A stretch of DNA of 64,000 nucleotides from Granulicella mallensis MP5ACTX8 (lineage in GTDB: Bacteria > Acidobacteriota > Terriglobia > Terriglobales > Acidobacteriaceae): NCBI RefSeq assembly GCF_000178955.2, contig NC_016631.1, positions 1,736,001 to 1,800,000 on the forward strand. Direction: 5' to 3'. Under the pieces are notes generated by a model. It worked only from the letters and a program-made list of their open reading frames with translations. It was not told where the DNA came from and did no database searches. Within the stretch, counting starts at the first letter, position 1. Every line of letters starts with the position of its first letter. This document shows positions 1 through 8,419 of this stretch, piece after piece. The position numbers were made by a program, and so were the translations under genes.

Positions 1-1
1 G

Positions 2-256
2 TTTCTTTCTTCGTCTTTTAGCGATCGAACGTGGGGCTATGGTCTGGGTGAATGGGTGGAGCCTGATAGCTTTACAAATATCCAGGAGGGCCCGATTGCC
101 GGTACCGGGTTCTGTTTTTTTCTGAAGCGAGAGAAAGTTCCCGGCCTCTTTCAGGATTTCTCCGATGTGACTATCGAACGAATCTCCCAGACGCTGGACG
201 GGGAGCAACATCTGGTAGAACAGATTGTGGTCACCTGCCGTAAGCCTGGGAAATGA
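2..256 (+). CDS. Class I SAM-dependent methyltransferase, C-terminal fragment
   Basis: The reading frame is open to the left edge, so only the last 84 residues are present. They begin FLSSSFSDRTWGYG and continue GEWVEPDSFTNIQEGP. This R-T-W-G-x-G / E-P-x-x-F-x-x-x-x-E-G-P pattern, followed by a hydrophobic strand with FF and a final segment ending VVTCRKPGK, is the usual tail of small-molecule methyltransferases of the Methyltransf_11/25 type. The SAM-binding glycine motif lies outside the window. It sits 3 bp upstream of the FemAB-like gene and probably shares its transcript. In this locus it would be expected to methylate a sugar or a lipid-linked intermediate. The substrate is unknown. Confidence 0.6.
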   Translation, partial: FLSSSFSDRTWGYGLGEWVEPDSFTNIQEGPIAGTGFCFFLKREKVPGLFQDFSDVTIERISQTLDGEQHLVEQIVVTCRKPGK

Positions 257-259
257 ATC

Positions 260-1360
260 ATGCAAAAATCCGCACTTGAGCTTCTGACTGTAGCGGATTC
301 AGAGCGATGGAGCACCTTGGTTGTTCATTCCGCCACGCCTGATGTCTACTACTTGCCTGCATACGTCCACGCAACGGCAGAGATCGAACACACGGAGCCT
401 GTGGCTGTCGTCGCAGGACAGGATTCCTGCCGGCTCCTCGCGCCCTTACTGGTTCGCAAGATGACAGCCGGGGTGAACGGTTCAGAGAATGCGCCGGGAG
501 ACGTCTCCGGCATCCAGTGGAGCGATGCTTGTTCTCCCTATGGCTATGGAGGTCTCCTGCCTCTATCGAACAGCCAGACAGTGGATGCCGACAGCCTGCG
601 CTATTTTTTTGACGACCTTCGCGGTTGGTGTTCTTCTCGTGATCTGGTTTGCTGCGTGCTTCGTTTGCATCCGCTCATGAATCAGGCCGAGTGGTTTCTG
701 CAGGAGGAGCCATGGCAGAAGGACCTGAAGATAGATCTTCGGGGCTCGACCGTCGCAATCGACCTGGGTCGCTGGGATGACGCCCGGGATTGTCCGGACG
801 GGATGAGAAAAGGCAGGCGTTCCGATCTGAACGTTGCCCGGCGCGACTTGCGCGTGACATGGACCAGCGGGGAAGACCTTGACGTCGGCCTGAACCTCGA
901 TCGTTTTCTTGCTCTGTATGAACAGGCCATGGAAAATCATGGCGCCGCCGGTTTCTACAAATTTCCTCCCGAGTATTTTTCACGTTTGGCTTCACTAGAA
1001 CAACGTTTCAGCATTGCTTTTGCATGGCTGGGCGATCAACTCGCCGGAGCAAGCATCTTTCTGGCAGGGCGCGATTATGCTCATTATCATCTTGCCGCCG
1101 GCAATGAACTGGGGATGAAACATAAGGCTGCCACGCTGCTGCTGGTCGAGGGTGCGAAGTGGGCGCGACGGCAAGGCTGCAAGCTGCTGCATCTCGGCGG
1201 CGGAGTGAGTCCCGGCGATTCGCTCGAAGATTTCAAGCGCAGCTTCGGGACAGAGTTATATCGTTATGCTTATCTTGTAATGGTCACCGATCCGGAACGC
1301 TTCGAGCAGCTCTGTCAGTTACCGAATGCACCGTGGCCCTACAACGTGAGCCGCACATGA
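260..1360 (+). CDS. FemAB-like / GNAT-fold acyl- or aminoacyl-transferase
   Basis: This is a 366-residue soluble protein. Its second half carries the FemAB/Acetyltransf_6 signature: a basic segment around residues 175-195 (GMRKGRRSDLNVARR), a FLALYEQAMENHGAAGFY helix, an internal strand 'AGASIFLAGRDYAHYHLAAG', and a C-terminal LLHLGGGVSPGDSLEDFKRSFG motif. Such proteins transfer amino-acyl or acyl groups to cell-wall or sugar precursors, and they recur in exopolysaccharide loci. It is very probably co-transcribed with the next gene, because its stop overlaps that start (ATGA at 1357-1360). The acceptor may be the amino sugar made by the downstream pathway; that is inference. Confidence 0.7.
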   Translation: MQKSALELLTVADSERWSTLVVHSATPDVYYLPAYVHATAEIEHTEPVAVVAGQDSCRLLAPLLVRKMTAGVNGSENAPGDVSGIQWSDACSPYGYGGLLPLSNSQTVDADSLRYFFDDLRGWCSSRDLVCCVLRLHPLMNQAEWFLQEEPWQKDLKIDLRGSTVAIDLGRWDDARDCPDGMRKGRRSDLNVARRDLRVTWTSGEDLDVGLNLDRFLALYEQAMENHGAAGFYKFPPEYFSRLASLEQRFSIAFAWLGDQLAGASIFLAGRDYAHYHLAAGNELGMKHKAATLLLVEGAKWARRQGCKLLHLGGGVSPGDSLEDFKRSFGTELYRYAYLVMVTDPERFEQLCQLPNAPWPYNVSRT

Positions 1361-2547
1361 GTTTGGAAAGAAAGGGACGGACGCCATTGAGATCGATTGG
1401 AGTCGTGACGACGTCGCGCGCGGACTATAGCTGCTATCGCCCGCTCCTGAATGCCTTCCAGGCCGATCCGGAGATATCGCCTAAGTTATATGTCTCCGGC
1501 ACGCATCTCTCTGCGGAGTTTGGGATGACTGTGCGGTCCGTTGAAGACGACGGAATCGAGATTGTCGAACGGGTGGAGATGCTGCTCTCCTCCGACACGC
1601 CGGAAGCTATTGCCAAGTCGATGGGGCTGGGCCTGATCGGGTTTGGCCAGGCCTTCAGCAGGTACCGCCCGGAGATCCTCATCGTGCTGGGTGACCGGTA
1701 TGAGATGCTCGCCGCAACACTCGCCGCGCTACCCTTCAAGATTCCCATCGCACATCTCAGCGGGGGCGAACTGACGCAAGGCGCGATCGATGACGCTCTA
1801 CGGCACAGTATTACCAAGCTGAGCCATCTGCACTTTACGGCTACGGAAGCCTATGCTCGCCGCGTCATTCAATTAGGCGAAGACCCAAAGCGTGTTTTTG
1901 TATCCGGTGAACCGACGCTCGATCATATTTCGACCGCACCGAGGCTCACTCCCGAGGAGCTGAGAAAACGCTTTGGCATCGACGTCGAGCGTCCCTTCCT
2001 TCTTGTGACCTTCCATCCTGTCACTCTGGAGTACGAAGACGTGGAGCGGCAGATCGATGAGCTGCTGGCCGCTCTCGATCAAGCCGGTTTTGCGGTGATC
2101 TTTACCATGCCGAATGCTGATACCTCCGGACGAATCATCACGGCAAGAATCCGGCAATGGATCCAGTCCCATCCTGGAGCTGCTGATCTGGTGGATAACT
2201 TTGGCTCTGAGGCTTATCACAGCGTATTGTGCCGCGCGATTGCTGTAGTCGGCAACTCTTCCAGTGGGATCATCGAAGCGCCGTCCTTTAAGGTTCCGGC
2301 GATCAATGTTGGTACCCGTCAAGCGGGTCGCATCCGCGCGGAAAGTGTCATCGATGTAGGAAATGAACGAGCAGAGATCCTGGCAGCGATACGGAAGGCA
2401 GCTTCCAGTGAGTTTCGCAGCTCGCTGCAGTCCCTGGTGAACCCTTACGCAAGCAAGACAAACTCGGCTGTGTCTACGATCGTCGATGTTCTGAAACGCG
2501 TTGAGTTGGGCAACGCGCTCCTACACAAGAAGTTCTATGACCTATGA
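1357..2547 (+). CDS. legG: UDP/GDP-sugar 2-epimerase, hydrolysing (NeuC/LegG family)
   Basis: The protein has 396 residues. The ATG at 1357 is chosen because the protein then begins MSLERKGRTPLRSIGVVTTSRADYS, as NeuC/LegG proteins do; an in-frame GTG further upstream only extends into the previous gene. The family motifs GGELTQGAIDDALRHSITK, SHLHFTATEAYARRV, FVSGEPTLD, FHPVTLE and VGNSSSGIIEAP are all present, including the acidic and histidine residues used for the hydrolytic 2-epimerisation. In the legionaminic-acid route the enzyme releases the nucleotide and gives 2,4-diacetamido-2,4,6-trideoxymannose; in sialic-acid routes it gives ManNAc. The presence of LegB, LegI, LegF and PtmE-like genes in the same locus favours the LegG role. 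It lies 20 kb from its partner synthase. Confidence 0.85.
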   Translation: MSLERKGRTPLRSIGVVTTSRADYSCYRPLLNAFQADPEISPKLYVSGTHLSAEFGMTVRSVEDDGIEIVERVEMLLSSDTPEAIAKSMGLGLIGFGQAFSRYRPEILIVLGDRYEMLAATLAALPFKIPIAHLSGGELTQGAIDDALRHSITKLSHLHFTATEAYARRVIQLGEDPKRVFVSGEPTLDHISTAPRLTPEELRKRFGIDVERPFLLVTFHPVTLEYEDVERQIDELLAALDQAGFAVIFTMPNADTSGRIITARIRQWIQSHPGAADLVDNFGSEAYHSVLCRAIAVVGNSSSGIIEAPSFKVPAINVGTRQAGRIRAESVIDVGNERAEILAAIRKAASSEFRSSLQSLVNPYASKTNSAVSTIVDVLKRVELGNALLHKKFYDL

Positions 2548-2550
2548 GCC

Positions 2551-3807
2551 TCAAGGCTGCATAGGCTCCAGTTGGATGTCGTCCACCCAGAACGTTCCTT
2601 GAATCTGTGTCTCCCCGGGATGACGCTGTATGGCCAGCAGTAGAAGCTTTGTTTCAGGTCCGGTTGTCAGTTCTGTATCCAGGCGATGCCAAGGTGTAGT
2701 GCCGATCGTTTCTTCCGTAGATCCAAGCACCGTCTTGTTATAGCCATCCAGCAAAGTAAGCGCCGGGCCGTTCGCGGTTTCGATATCCTCGCTCTTCACC
2801 CATGCCGAAAGGCGATAACGTGAGTCAGGGTGGACTGCAATGTATTGAAAGATGCCGGCGTCGCTACCGTTAAGGCTGTATACCAGCTTCAGAGAGGGAG
2901 CCGCGTTGTGGAACGCTGTGTCGTCAAGAGTGAGCGCGATCTGCGGCACCGGGCTATAACGCCAGTCAAAGCCCGAATTAAGGATGTCCTGAGTAAAGGA
3001 ACCATCCATCACCAGATGATTCGGTTGCCCATACGCTTGCAGCGCTGCCGACATGGACGAAAGCTGCTTCCATGCCTCGCTTGCCTGGTCTACGGCATGG
3101 GCCTGGATCAGGCTATCGATATAAAAGAGCCCATGGTGGTAGTCGAAGGGGACCTTCGTTTGCATGAGGGCCAGCCATATCTGGTGTGCGGAATTGGAGT
3201 CATCTGTCGATAGCAGGAGCTTGATAAAGGCTAAGTAGACTTCAGGGTTTGGGGGAAGAATGCTTTGCATGCGCTGTATGTCATGCAGAGATTGCCAGCA
3301 GCTATTCAGTACGGATGGAGCAAGCGACGGCTCCTCCTGCAGAACGATCGCGAACTGATGCAAAGCCTCGTTTGTATCTCCTTGAAGCAGGAAAAAGTTA
3401 GCCGCGCTCCAGGCCGTGTCCGGAGTCGTGGGATCGACAGCGAGCGCTTTATAGGCTGCAGCTCGGTTCAACGGAATGTTTCCGACGGAATAATATGCCT
3501 GCGCGAGATCCAGCCAGATGGCAGAGCTATAGGGATTCAGTTCGGAGGCTTTTCTGCATTCGCCTACGGCTCGTTCGGTTTGCTGAGAGACGAAGAGCAT
3601 GCTGCGGCATAGCTGCTCGTGATAGGTTGCGTTTTGCGGTGCGAGGGCAACAGCTTTTTCAATGGAAGGCTGGTCCAGATGATCGGCAAGCTGCTGTGCG
3701 CGATATACCCTGACCGCGAACCACGCATAACTCGCCATCACCATGGCACAAGCAACGAATAAAAATATTCGTCGCCACCGGCCTTGTTCGAATGCCTGCT
3801 CCATCAT
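2551..3807 (-). CDS. Membrane-anchored TPR protein with C-terminal carbohydrate-binding-like domain
   Basis: The protein has 418 residues. One membrane segment lies at residues 13-32 (IFLFVACAMVMASYAWFAV), so the rest should be periplasmic. Residues about 50-210 hold TPR-like helix pairs (LNPYSSAIWLDLAQAYYSVG; AALAVDP-type turns). The last 150 residues are predicted beta-rich (MDGSFTQDILNSGFDW, FQYIAVHPDSRYRLSAWVKS, FWVDDIQLEP), which is the jelly-roll pattern of CBM4/9-type galactose-binding-like domains. Proteins of this plan often close acidobacterial capsule operons. It is the last gene of the minus-strand set that includes the Wzc-like kinase and the O-antigen ligase, and may contact the growing polymer. 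The exact role is unknown. Confidence 0.65.
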   Translation of the reverse strand: MMEQAFEQGRWRRIFLFVACAMVMASYAWFAVRVYRAQQLADHLDQPSIEKAVALAPQNATYHEQLCRSMLFVSQQTERAVGECRKASELNPYSSAIWLDLAQAYYSVGNIPLNRAAAYKALAVDPTTPDTAWSAANFFLLQGDTNEALHQFAIVLQEEPSLAPSVLNSCWQSLHDIQRMQSILPPNPEVYLAFIKLLLSTDDSNSAHQIWLALMQTKVPFDYHHGLFYIDSLIQAHAVDQASEAWKQLSSMSAALQAYGQPNHLVMDGSFTQDILNSGFDWRYSPVPQIALTLDDTAFHNAAPSLKLVYSLNGSDAGIFQYIAVHPDSRYRLSAWVKSEDIETANGPALTLLDGYNKTVLGSTEETIGTTPWHRLDTELTTGPETKLLLLAIQRHPGETQIQGTFWVDDIQLEPMQP

Positions 3808-3837
3808 GAGAGGATCCCCAATTACCGGCTAGGAAGG

Positions 3838-6177
3838 CTAGGAAGATGTGTGGAGAGTTTCATCGTGTTCACTCTCTGGGTTCTGGTCTAAGTCCCTCGC
3901 TTCGCCTGGCTTCATCTCCTGGCTCTTCATCTTATTTGCGGCATAGTAACCGGACCTGCCCCCGTAGTGGTAATAATCCGGCGAGCCCAGATCCGCGGCA
4001 TTTACGACCACTCCCAACACGTCGGCGTTTACGCTGTGAAGTAGACCGCATGTGTGCCGGACGTGGGCGGCAGTCGTTTGACCGGAGCGGATGATCAAGA
4101 GCACAGCATCCGTTTCAACGGACAAAAGAACGGCATCCGTGACCGTAATCACCGGAGGAGAATCGATGATGACGTGGTCATATTCTTCGCACCACTTCTT
4201 GAGAAGATCGCGCATCAGCGATGAGCTCAAGAGTTCAGAAGGATGCGGAGGCACAAGACCTGCCGGGAGAACAAACAGGTTGGGTTGAACCGTGGACTGA
4301 ATAGCGTCTCGGACCTTGGCGCCTCCGGTCAGGACGTTCGATAAACCCACGTGCCCTTTGATCTTGAATGCGGTGTGAACGCTTGGACGGCGCATGTCGG
4401 CGTCTACCAGCAGAATTCGCTTTTCCTGCTGCGCCATCACAATAGCTATATTGATGGAGGTCATCGTCTTCCCGTCTTCAGGGACGGAACTCGTAACCAG
4501 GATGGAGCGCGGCGGATGGGAGACGCTGGAAAGAAGAATCGAAGTGCGCAACGCTCGATAAGCTTCTGCAATCTCCGATCGCGGTTCCAGATAGCTGATT
4601 AACGGCTGCGGCCCTGTACCGGTGCCAGGCATTTTGTTGAGCAGACGTGATCTTGCAGCATTTGTACCCGCCTTGTCGAAGACGGGCTGCATGGGAATCA
4701 CTCCTAGTACCGGTAGCCCAGATGTAGTTTCTGCCTGCTCTGGCGTGCGCACTGTAGCGTCAAGAGCCTCCAGGCCAAAAGCAAGCGCTATGCCGACGAC
4801 GAGACCGACGAGCAGGGCAAACTCCAGATTCCTCGGAATATTCGGTTTCGTCGGATAGCGCGGCAAGCGCGCCCGATCCACTACGCGAGTATTGCTGGAG
4901 GTCAACCCCGCCGCAAGGCTGGCCTCCTTGAGCTGCTGCAACAATCCATCATAGATCTGGCGGTTGGAGTCGGCCTCCTGCTTGAGGATTTTGTATTCGA
5001 TGGCATTTTGGTTGAGCTGATCGGCAATGCCCATTTGTTCCCCCAGCGCCTCCTGTAGCATCTGCTCGCGATTCACGGCTGTCTGGTAGTCATTATGAAT
5101 GCGACTTACGCTGTTCTTCACCTGCTCGTTGATGCTCTTATTCAGTTGGTCAAGCTGGCTCGTGATCTCCCGCATCTGCGGATAGCTTTGGCCGGCCCAT
5201 GTGTCAAGCTGTGCATATCGAGTCTGCAGCTCGGATTGCCGCTGGCGGAGCGCGCTAAGAATGGGGTCCTGGAGAATCACGCTCAGCGTCGATGGGTCGC
5301 CCCTCTTCGCGACGTTGTAGAGAGACTCCTTTTGGATTCGATCTGCCTGGGCAGAGGTTAGCTCTCTGTTCAGTTCGTCGAGTTTTTCCGTTGTCAGGTT
5401 TTGCTTGTCGTCCGTGCCAACAATAGCGTGTTCTTTTTGGTACTGGACCAGCTTGGCCTGCGCAGTTTCCATCTTGATCTGCATATCGGCCAGTTGCTTG
5501 GAGAGCCAATCAGCAGCCTGCATGGTGCTGTCGTATCGCGACTTCACATTTTGTTCTATGTACGCGGCGGTGATCCCATTCGCGATCTCTGCCGCCAATG
5601 CGGGACTTGGGTCGGAATACCCAACCTGAACCAGGGTCGTGTCGGGGATCTGCTGTATCGTCAGATTGCCCTGGAGCTTGCGAATAAGAGATTCCAGACG
5701 AAAACTTTCCTCGGCGGGCGATTGCGACACGGCGATGCCACCGTTGCTCTGCGTTTGGGCGCGACCCGCGAAATCGGCACGCGTATCGAGATTCATCCGA
5801 TGAATGACTAATTCGGCCATCGTGTCCGACTGCAGAATCTTGACCTGAGTATTAATGCCTGCCTGGGGGTCTTCAAGGGCCGAGGACGAGCTGTTGTTGT
5901 CTTTGAAGTTGAGCGGGTTGGAAGTCGGCGGCGAAATCGTAATTTTCGTCACAGCTTCATAAATGGGGGTGGTATGCAGGCTGATCAACGCCGTCGTAAT
6001 CAAAACAATGGCGACAGAAACGATCACAATCCATTTGCGTTTAAGCAGGATGTGCCAGTAATCGCTGATCGAATGTTCCCGTGCAGGTGGTCTATACATC
6101 TCCTGAAGAGATGCAAGCCGGGGCGAATCATGGCGTACCGGTTCGGCGAATTCTCCGCGCATTCTTCCAGTACTCAT
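3838..6177 (-). CDS. Polysaccharide co-polymerase / tyrosine autokinase (Wzc family)
   Basis: The protein has 779 residues, the usual length for Wzc-type proteins. A Wzz domain starts near residue 37 with a membrane helix at 49-67. A long periplasmic coiled-coil region (about 210-420) ends in a second helix at about 454-471. The cytoplasmic BY-kinase follows, with Walker A SSVPEDGKTMTS (563-574), Walker A' VDADMRRPS (591-599) and Walker B-like IIDSPP (670-675). A tyrosine-rich patch at 735-745 (YYHYGGRSGYY) is the likely autophosphorylation cluster. It would control chain length and export together with the Wza-like protein at 16772-17833. No cognate Wzb-type phosphatase is visible in the window. 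Its start is 6 bp from the end of the ligase gene, so the two are probably co-transcribed. Confidence 0.92.
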   Translation of the reverse strand: MSTGRMRGEFAEPVRHDSPRLASLQEMYRPPAREHSISDYWHILLKRKWIVIVSVAIVLITTALISLHTTPIYEAVTKITISPPTSNPLNFKDNNSSSSALEDPQAGINTQVKILQSDTMAELVIHRMNLDTRADFAGRAQTQSNGGIAVSQSPAEESFRLESLIRKLQGNLTIQQIPDTTLVQVGYSDPSPALAAEIANGITAAYIEQNVKSRYDSTMQAADWLSKQLADMQIKMETAQAKLVQYQKEHAIVGTDDKQNLTTEKLDELNRELTSAQADRIQKESLYNVAKRGDPSTLSVILQDPILSALRQRQSELQTRYAQLDTWAGQSYPQMREITSQLDQLNKSINEQVKNSVSRIHNDYQTAVNREQMLQEALGEQMGIADQLNQNAIEYKILKQEADSNRQIYDGLLQQLKEASLAAGLTSSNTRVVDRARLPRYPTKPNIPRNLEFALLVGLVVGIALAFGLEALDATVRTPEQAETTSGLPVLGVIPMQPVFDKAGTNAARSRLLNKMPGTGTGPQPLISYLEPRSEIAEAYRALRTSILLSSVSHPPRSILVTSSVPEDGKTMTSINIAIVMAQQEKRILLVDADMRRPSVHTAFKIKGHVGLSNVLTGGAKVRDAIQSTVQPNLFVLPAGLVPPHPSELLSSSLMRDLLKKWCEEYDHVIIDSPPVITVTDAVLLSVETDAVLLIIRSGQTTAAHVRHTCGLLHSVNADVLGVVVNAADLGSPDYYHYGGRSGYYAANKMKSQEMKPGEARDLDQNPESEHDETLHTSS

Positions 6178-6183
6178 TTTCCC

Positions 6184-7458
6184 TTACCCTCGCACCTTGC
6201 CGAACTCCTGATGCTCTTCTGATTTGTCTCGGCGCGTGGTTACCAGCGCTGACAAAGCAAAAAAGAAAGCTGCGTTTGCGGGTATCTGCAGATTGAAGTC
6301 GACAAGCCCGTGAACCAGAATTCCGATGCATCCCAGAAATGCAGCCAGTCCCACGCTTGATTGCGTGTCGCTGCGCCAGTGATTCAATTTGTCGATGCCG
6401 TCACGAAACAGCACAGCTAGAAAAGCAGATGAGAAGGCAAAACCAACTATACCGGTTTCTACGAGTGTTTGAACAAAGTCGTTATGCGCTTCGTTCACCC
6501 ATAAATTTGAATAAAAGCTACGGAAGGAAGGGTATACGGTCGAAAATGTCCCCAATCCCCAGCCCAGGAACGGCCGCTGGCGCAGCATCCTGAAGCTGTC
6601 TTTGATGATTGCGACACGTCCGGTTGCTCCAGCGTCGGAGATCGGGTTCAGCAGACGTGCGATTCTTTCCACCAATCCTGCGGGACGCAGCCATGCCAGC
6701 CAGGCAATCAGTGCCACGCAAAGAACTGCGAGCAGCAGAATCTCGCGGTAAGCGAAACGTCTGTTCCGGAACAAAATCAACGAGAGCACAGCCAACTCGA
6801 CGGCAAACGCTATCATGCCTCCGAGAGATTGAGACAGGAAGATCGTGCTACCCATAACGACGGCGGCAAAGAGAAAAAAAGCCCGGCTGGCTTTTTCTCC
6901 TCGCTTGTCAATGGCAAGCATCAGTGGGAATGGGACAAGCATCTCCATCAAACCTGCATAATAGGCATGGTTCACGTAGGGTCCGTAGATCCATCCTCCA
7001 TGATGTGTGGCTACGACCCAGTAGATCTTCCCGTTGAAGGTGAATTGCTGGACAATCGCAAAGAGCGAGAGCAGGAATCCATAGCCGGCGCAAAAAAAGC
7101 CAAAGGCCGACCGCTGCTTCCGCCGCTGGAAGACCTGCGACACAAGAAAGATGAGCCCACCGTAACAGGCATAGAGCAGCCCCTTCGACCATGTTGCATA
7201 CCAGTAGGCCGTCTGATGCAGGAAGAGTTGAACCAGCACCACCCCCGCAAACAGAGCCATGGGGATGTACAGCGGATTAAAAAGGATGTGAAAGCCGCCA
7301 TTCGCTACCTCTCGTGCAGCCCAAATGACAACCAGGCAAGCAACGGCGGCTTCCAGAATGCACATACTCCAGGGCTGAACGGCGCCAAAAGCCAATGGCC
7401 CGAATCCAAGGACGGCGCAAATTCCGGCTGCCAGGACAAAATCAAAGATCTGACCCAT
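6184..7458 (-). CDS. O-antigen ligase / Wzy-type polymerase family membrane protein
   Basis: This 424-residue protein has about ten to twelve hydrophobic helices, starting MGQIFDFVLAAGICAVLGFGPLAFGAVQPW. A large periplasmic loop carries GWGLGTFSTVYPSFRSFY and VNEAHNDFVQTLVETGIVGF. The GxGxGTF...HNDxLQ pattern is the core of the O-antigen ligase/polymerase family (Wzy_C, PF04932), where the loop histidine and arginines contact the lipid-linked donor. It is encoded immediately upstream of the Wzc-like kinase. Whether it polymerises repeat units or ligates finished chains cannot be told from sequence, especially as another candidate polymerase lies at 9643-11061. No clear ribosome-binding site precedes the ATG. 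Confidence 0.85.
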   Translation of the reverse strand: MGQIFDFVLAAGICAVLGFGPLAFGAVQPWSMCILEAAVACLVVIWAAREVANGGFHILFNPLYIPMALFAGVVLVQLFLHQTAYWYATWSKGLLYACYGGLIFLVSQVFQRRKQRSAFGFFCAGYGFLLSLFAIVQQFTFNGKIYWVVATHHGGWIYGPYVNHAYYAGLMEMLVPFPLMLAIDKRGEKASRAFFLFAAVVMGSTIFLSQSLGGMIAFAVELAVLSLILFRNRRFAYREILLLAVLCVALIAWLAWLRPAGLVERIARLLNPISDAGATGRVAIIKDSFRMLRQRPFLGWGLGTFSTVYPSFRSFYSNLWVNEAHNDFVQTLVETGIVGFAFSSAFLAVLFRDGIDKLNHWRSDTQSSVGLAAFLGCIGILVHGLVDFNLQIPANAAFFFALSALVTTRRDKSEEHQEFGKVRG

Positions 7459-7582
7459 TTGGCTGACGGGCGCAGCACTGGGGGAAGTCCGGGTAGAGCC
7501 ATGATGGATTCGCAGTTGGGTCAGAACTTACTCCTCGAAAGTAAATTACTTCTACGAAGCAAGGCTGGAATGCGCTCAGCCA

Positions 7583-8419
7583 TCAGGGCGTCTCCAGCCT
7601 ACGGTATCCAACCGCGCACCAGCAAACGGATTCGCTGAACATAATCCGCTGGAGACCGGCACCTTCCATCATGCGTCTTATCTGTTCGCGGGTAAAACGT
7701 TTTTCAATTCGCGTGCCGAAGCGATCCAGGGCGTCCGTGCGCATGGAATAAAAGCTCCGGTTGCGATAGGCGGACAAGGGGAAGGAGTCGACAGCAATAC
7801 CCAACGCTTCAAGCAGCTTTGCGGTGCGCGCCAGCGGCCAGTAAACGAGCGTTGCGATGATGTCGGAGAGTGGCGACCGGACGGCAAACGGCAAAGTGCT
7901 GACGACTCGGCGAACAAAATCGGAGAGCCGCCAGAGAGCCCGAAACCAGGCCGGGCGGTTGTCGAAAGCGTAGTACAGGTAGATCAATAATGGCGCGCCC
8001 GGTTTTAGTTTGCGCACACAGGCTTTGATTCCTTCTTCCGTGTCCGGCACATGATGCAGCACGCCCAAAGAATAACCAAAGTCTGCGGAAGCGTCTGCGA
8101 GAGGGATTGCGTCGACCGAGGCACAGTAAAAGCTGCAGTTCGAATGCGCCTGGAGGTTGCGTCGGGCGACGTCCAGAGCCGCCGCGCTTGGGTCCACGCA
8201 GTGGAGAGTCCCCACCCGTTGCGCTACAAAGTGAGCCCAGCGGCCTGTGCCACATCCCAGATCGAAGCCTTCTGCATTCTGTGGCAGTTCGTGCCACGGA
8301 AAGATTTCAAAATACGACTGAAAGAGCCTCTGCAGATCAGGATTGTCCCGCTCCGTATGGTCGAATTTGCCCCATTGCTCGCCAAAGGCTTTCACCACAG
8401 CCGGATCAAGGTTATTCAT
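7583..8419 (-). CDS. Class I SAM-dependent methyltransferase
   Basis: The protein has 278 residues. The SAM-binding motif I is GFDLGCGTGRWAHFVA (about 48-63), followed by the acidic HCVDPSAAALDVAR strand and the SLGVLHHVPDTEEGI motif of Methyltransf_11 enzymes. The C-terminal half (SDFVRRVVSTLPFAVRSPL and a conserved final GYRRLE) is the extension seen in sugar- or lipid-linked methyltransferases of polysaccharide loci. Its start overlaps the GT4 stop by 4 bp (8416-8419), which indicates translational coupling. It probably caps or decorates a sugar of the repeat unit. The substrate is unknown. Confidence 0.85.
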   Translation of the reverse strand: MNNLDPAVVKAFGEQWGKFDHTERDNPDLQRLFQSYFEIFPWHELPQNAEGFDLGCGTGRWAHFVAQRVGTLHCVDPSAAALDVARRNLQAHSNCSFYCASVDAIPLADASADFGYSLGVLHHVPDTEEGIKACVRKLKPGAPLLIYLYYAFDNRPAWFRALWRLSDFVRRVVSTLPFAVRSPLSDIIATLVYWPLARTAKLLEALGIAVDSFPLSAYRNRSFYSMRTDALDRFGTRIEKRFTREQIRRMMEGAGLQRIMFSESVCWCAVGYRRLETP

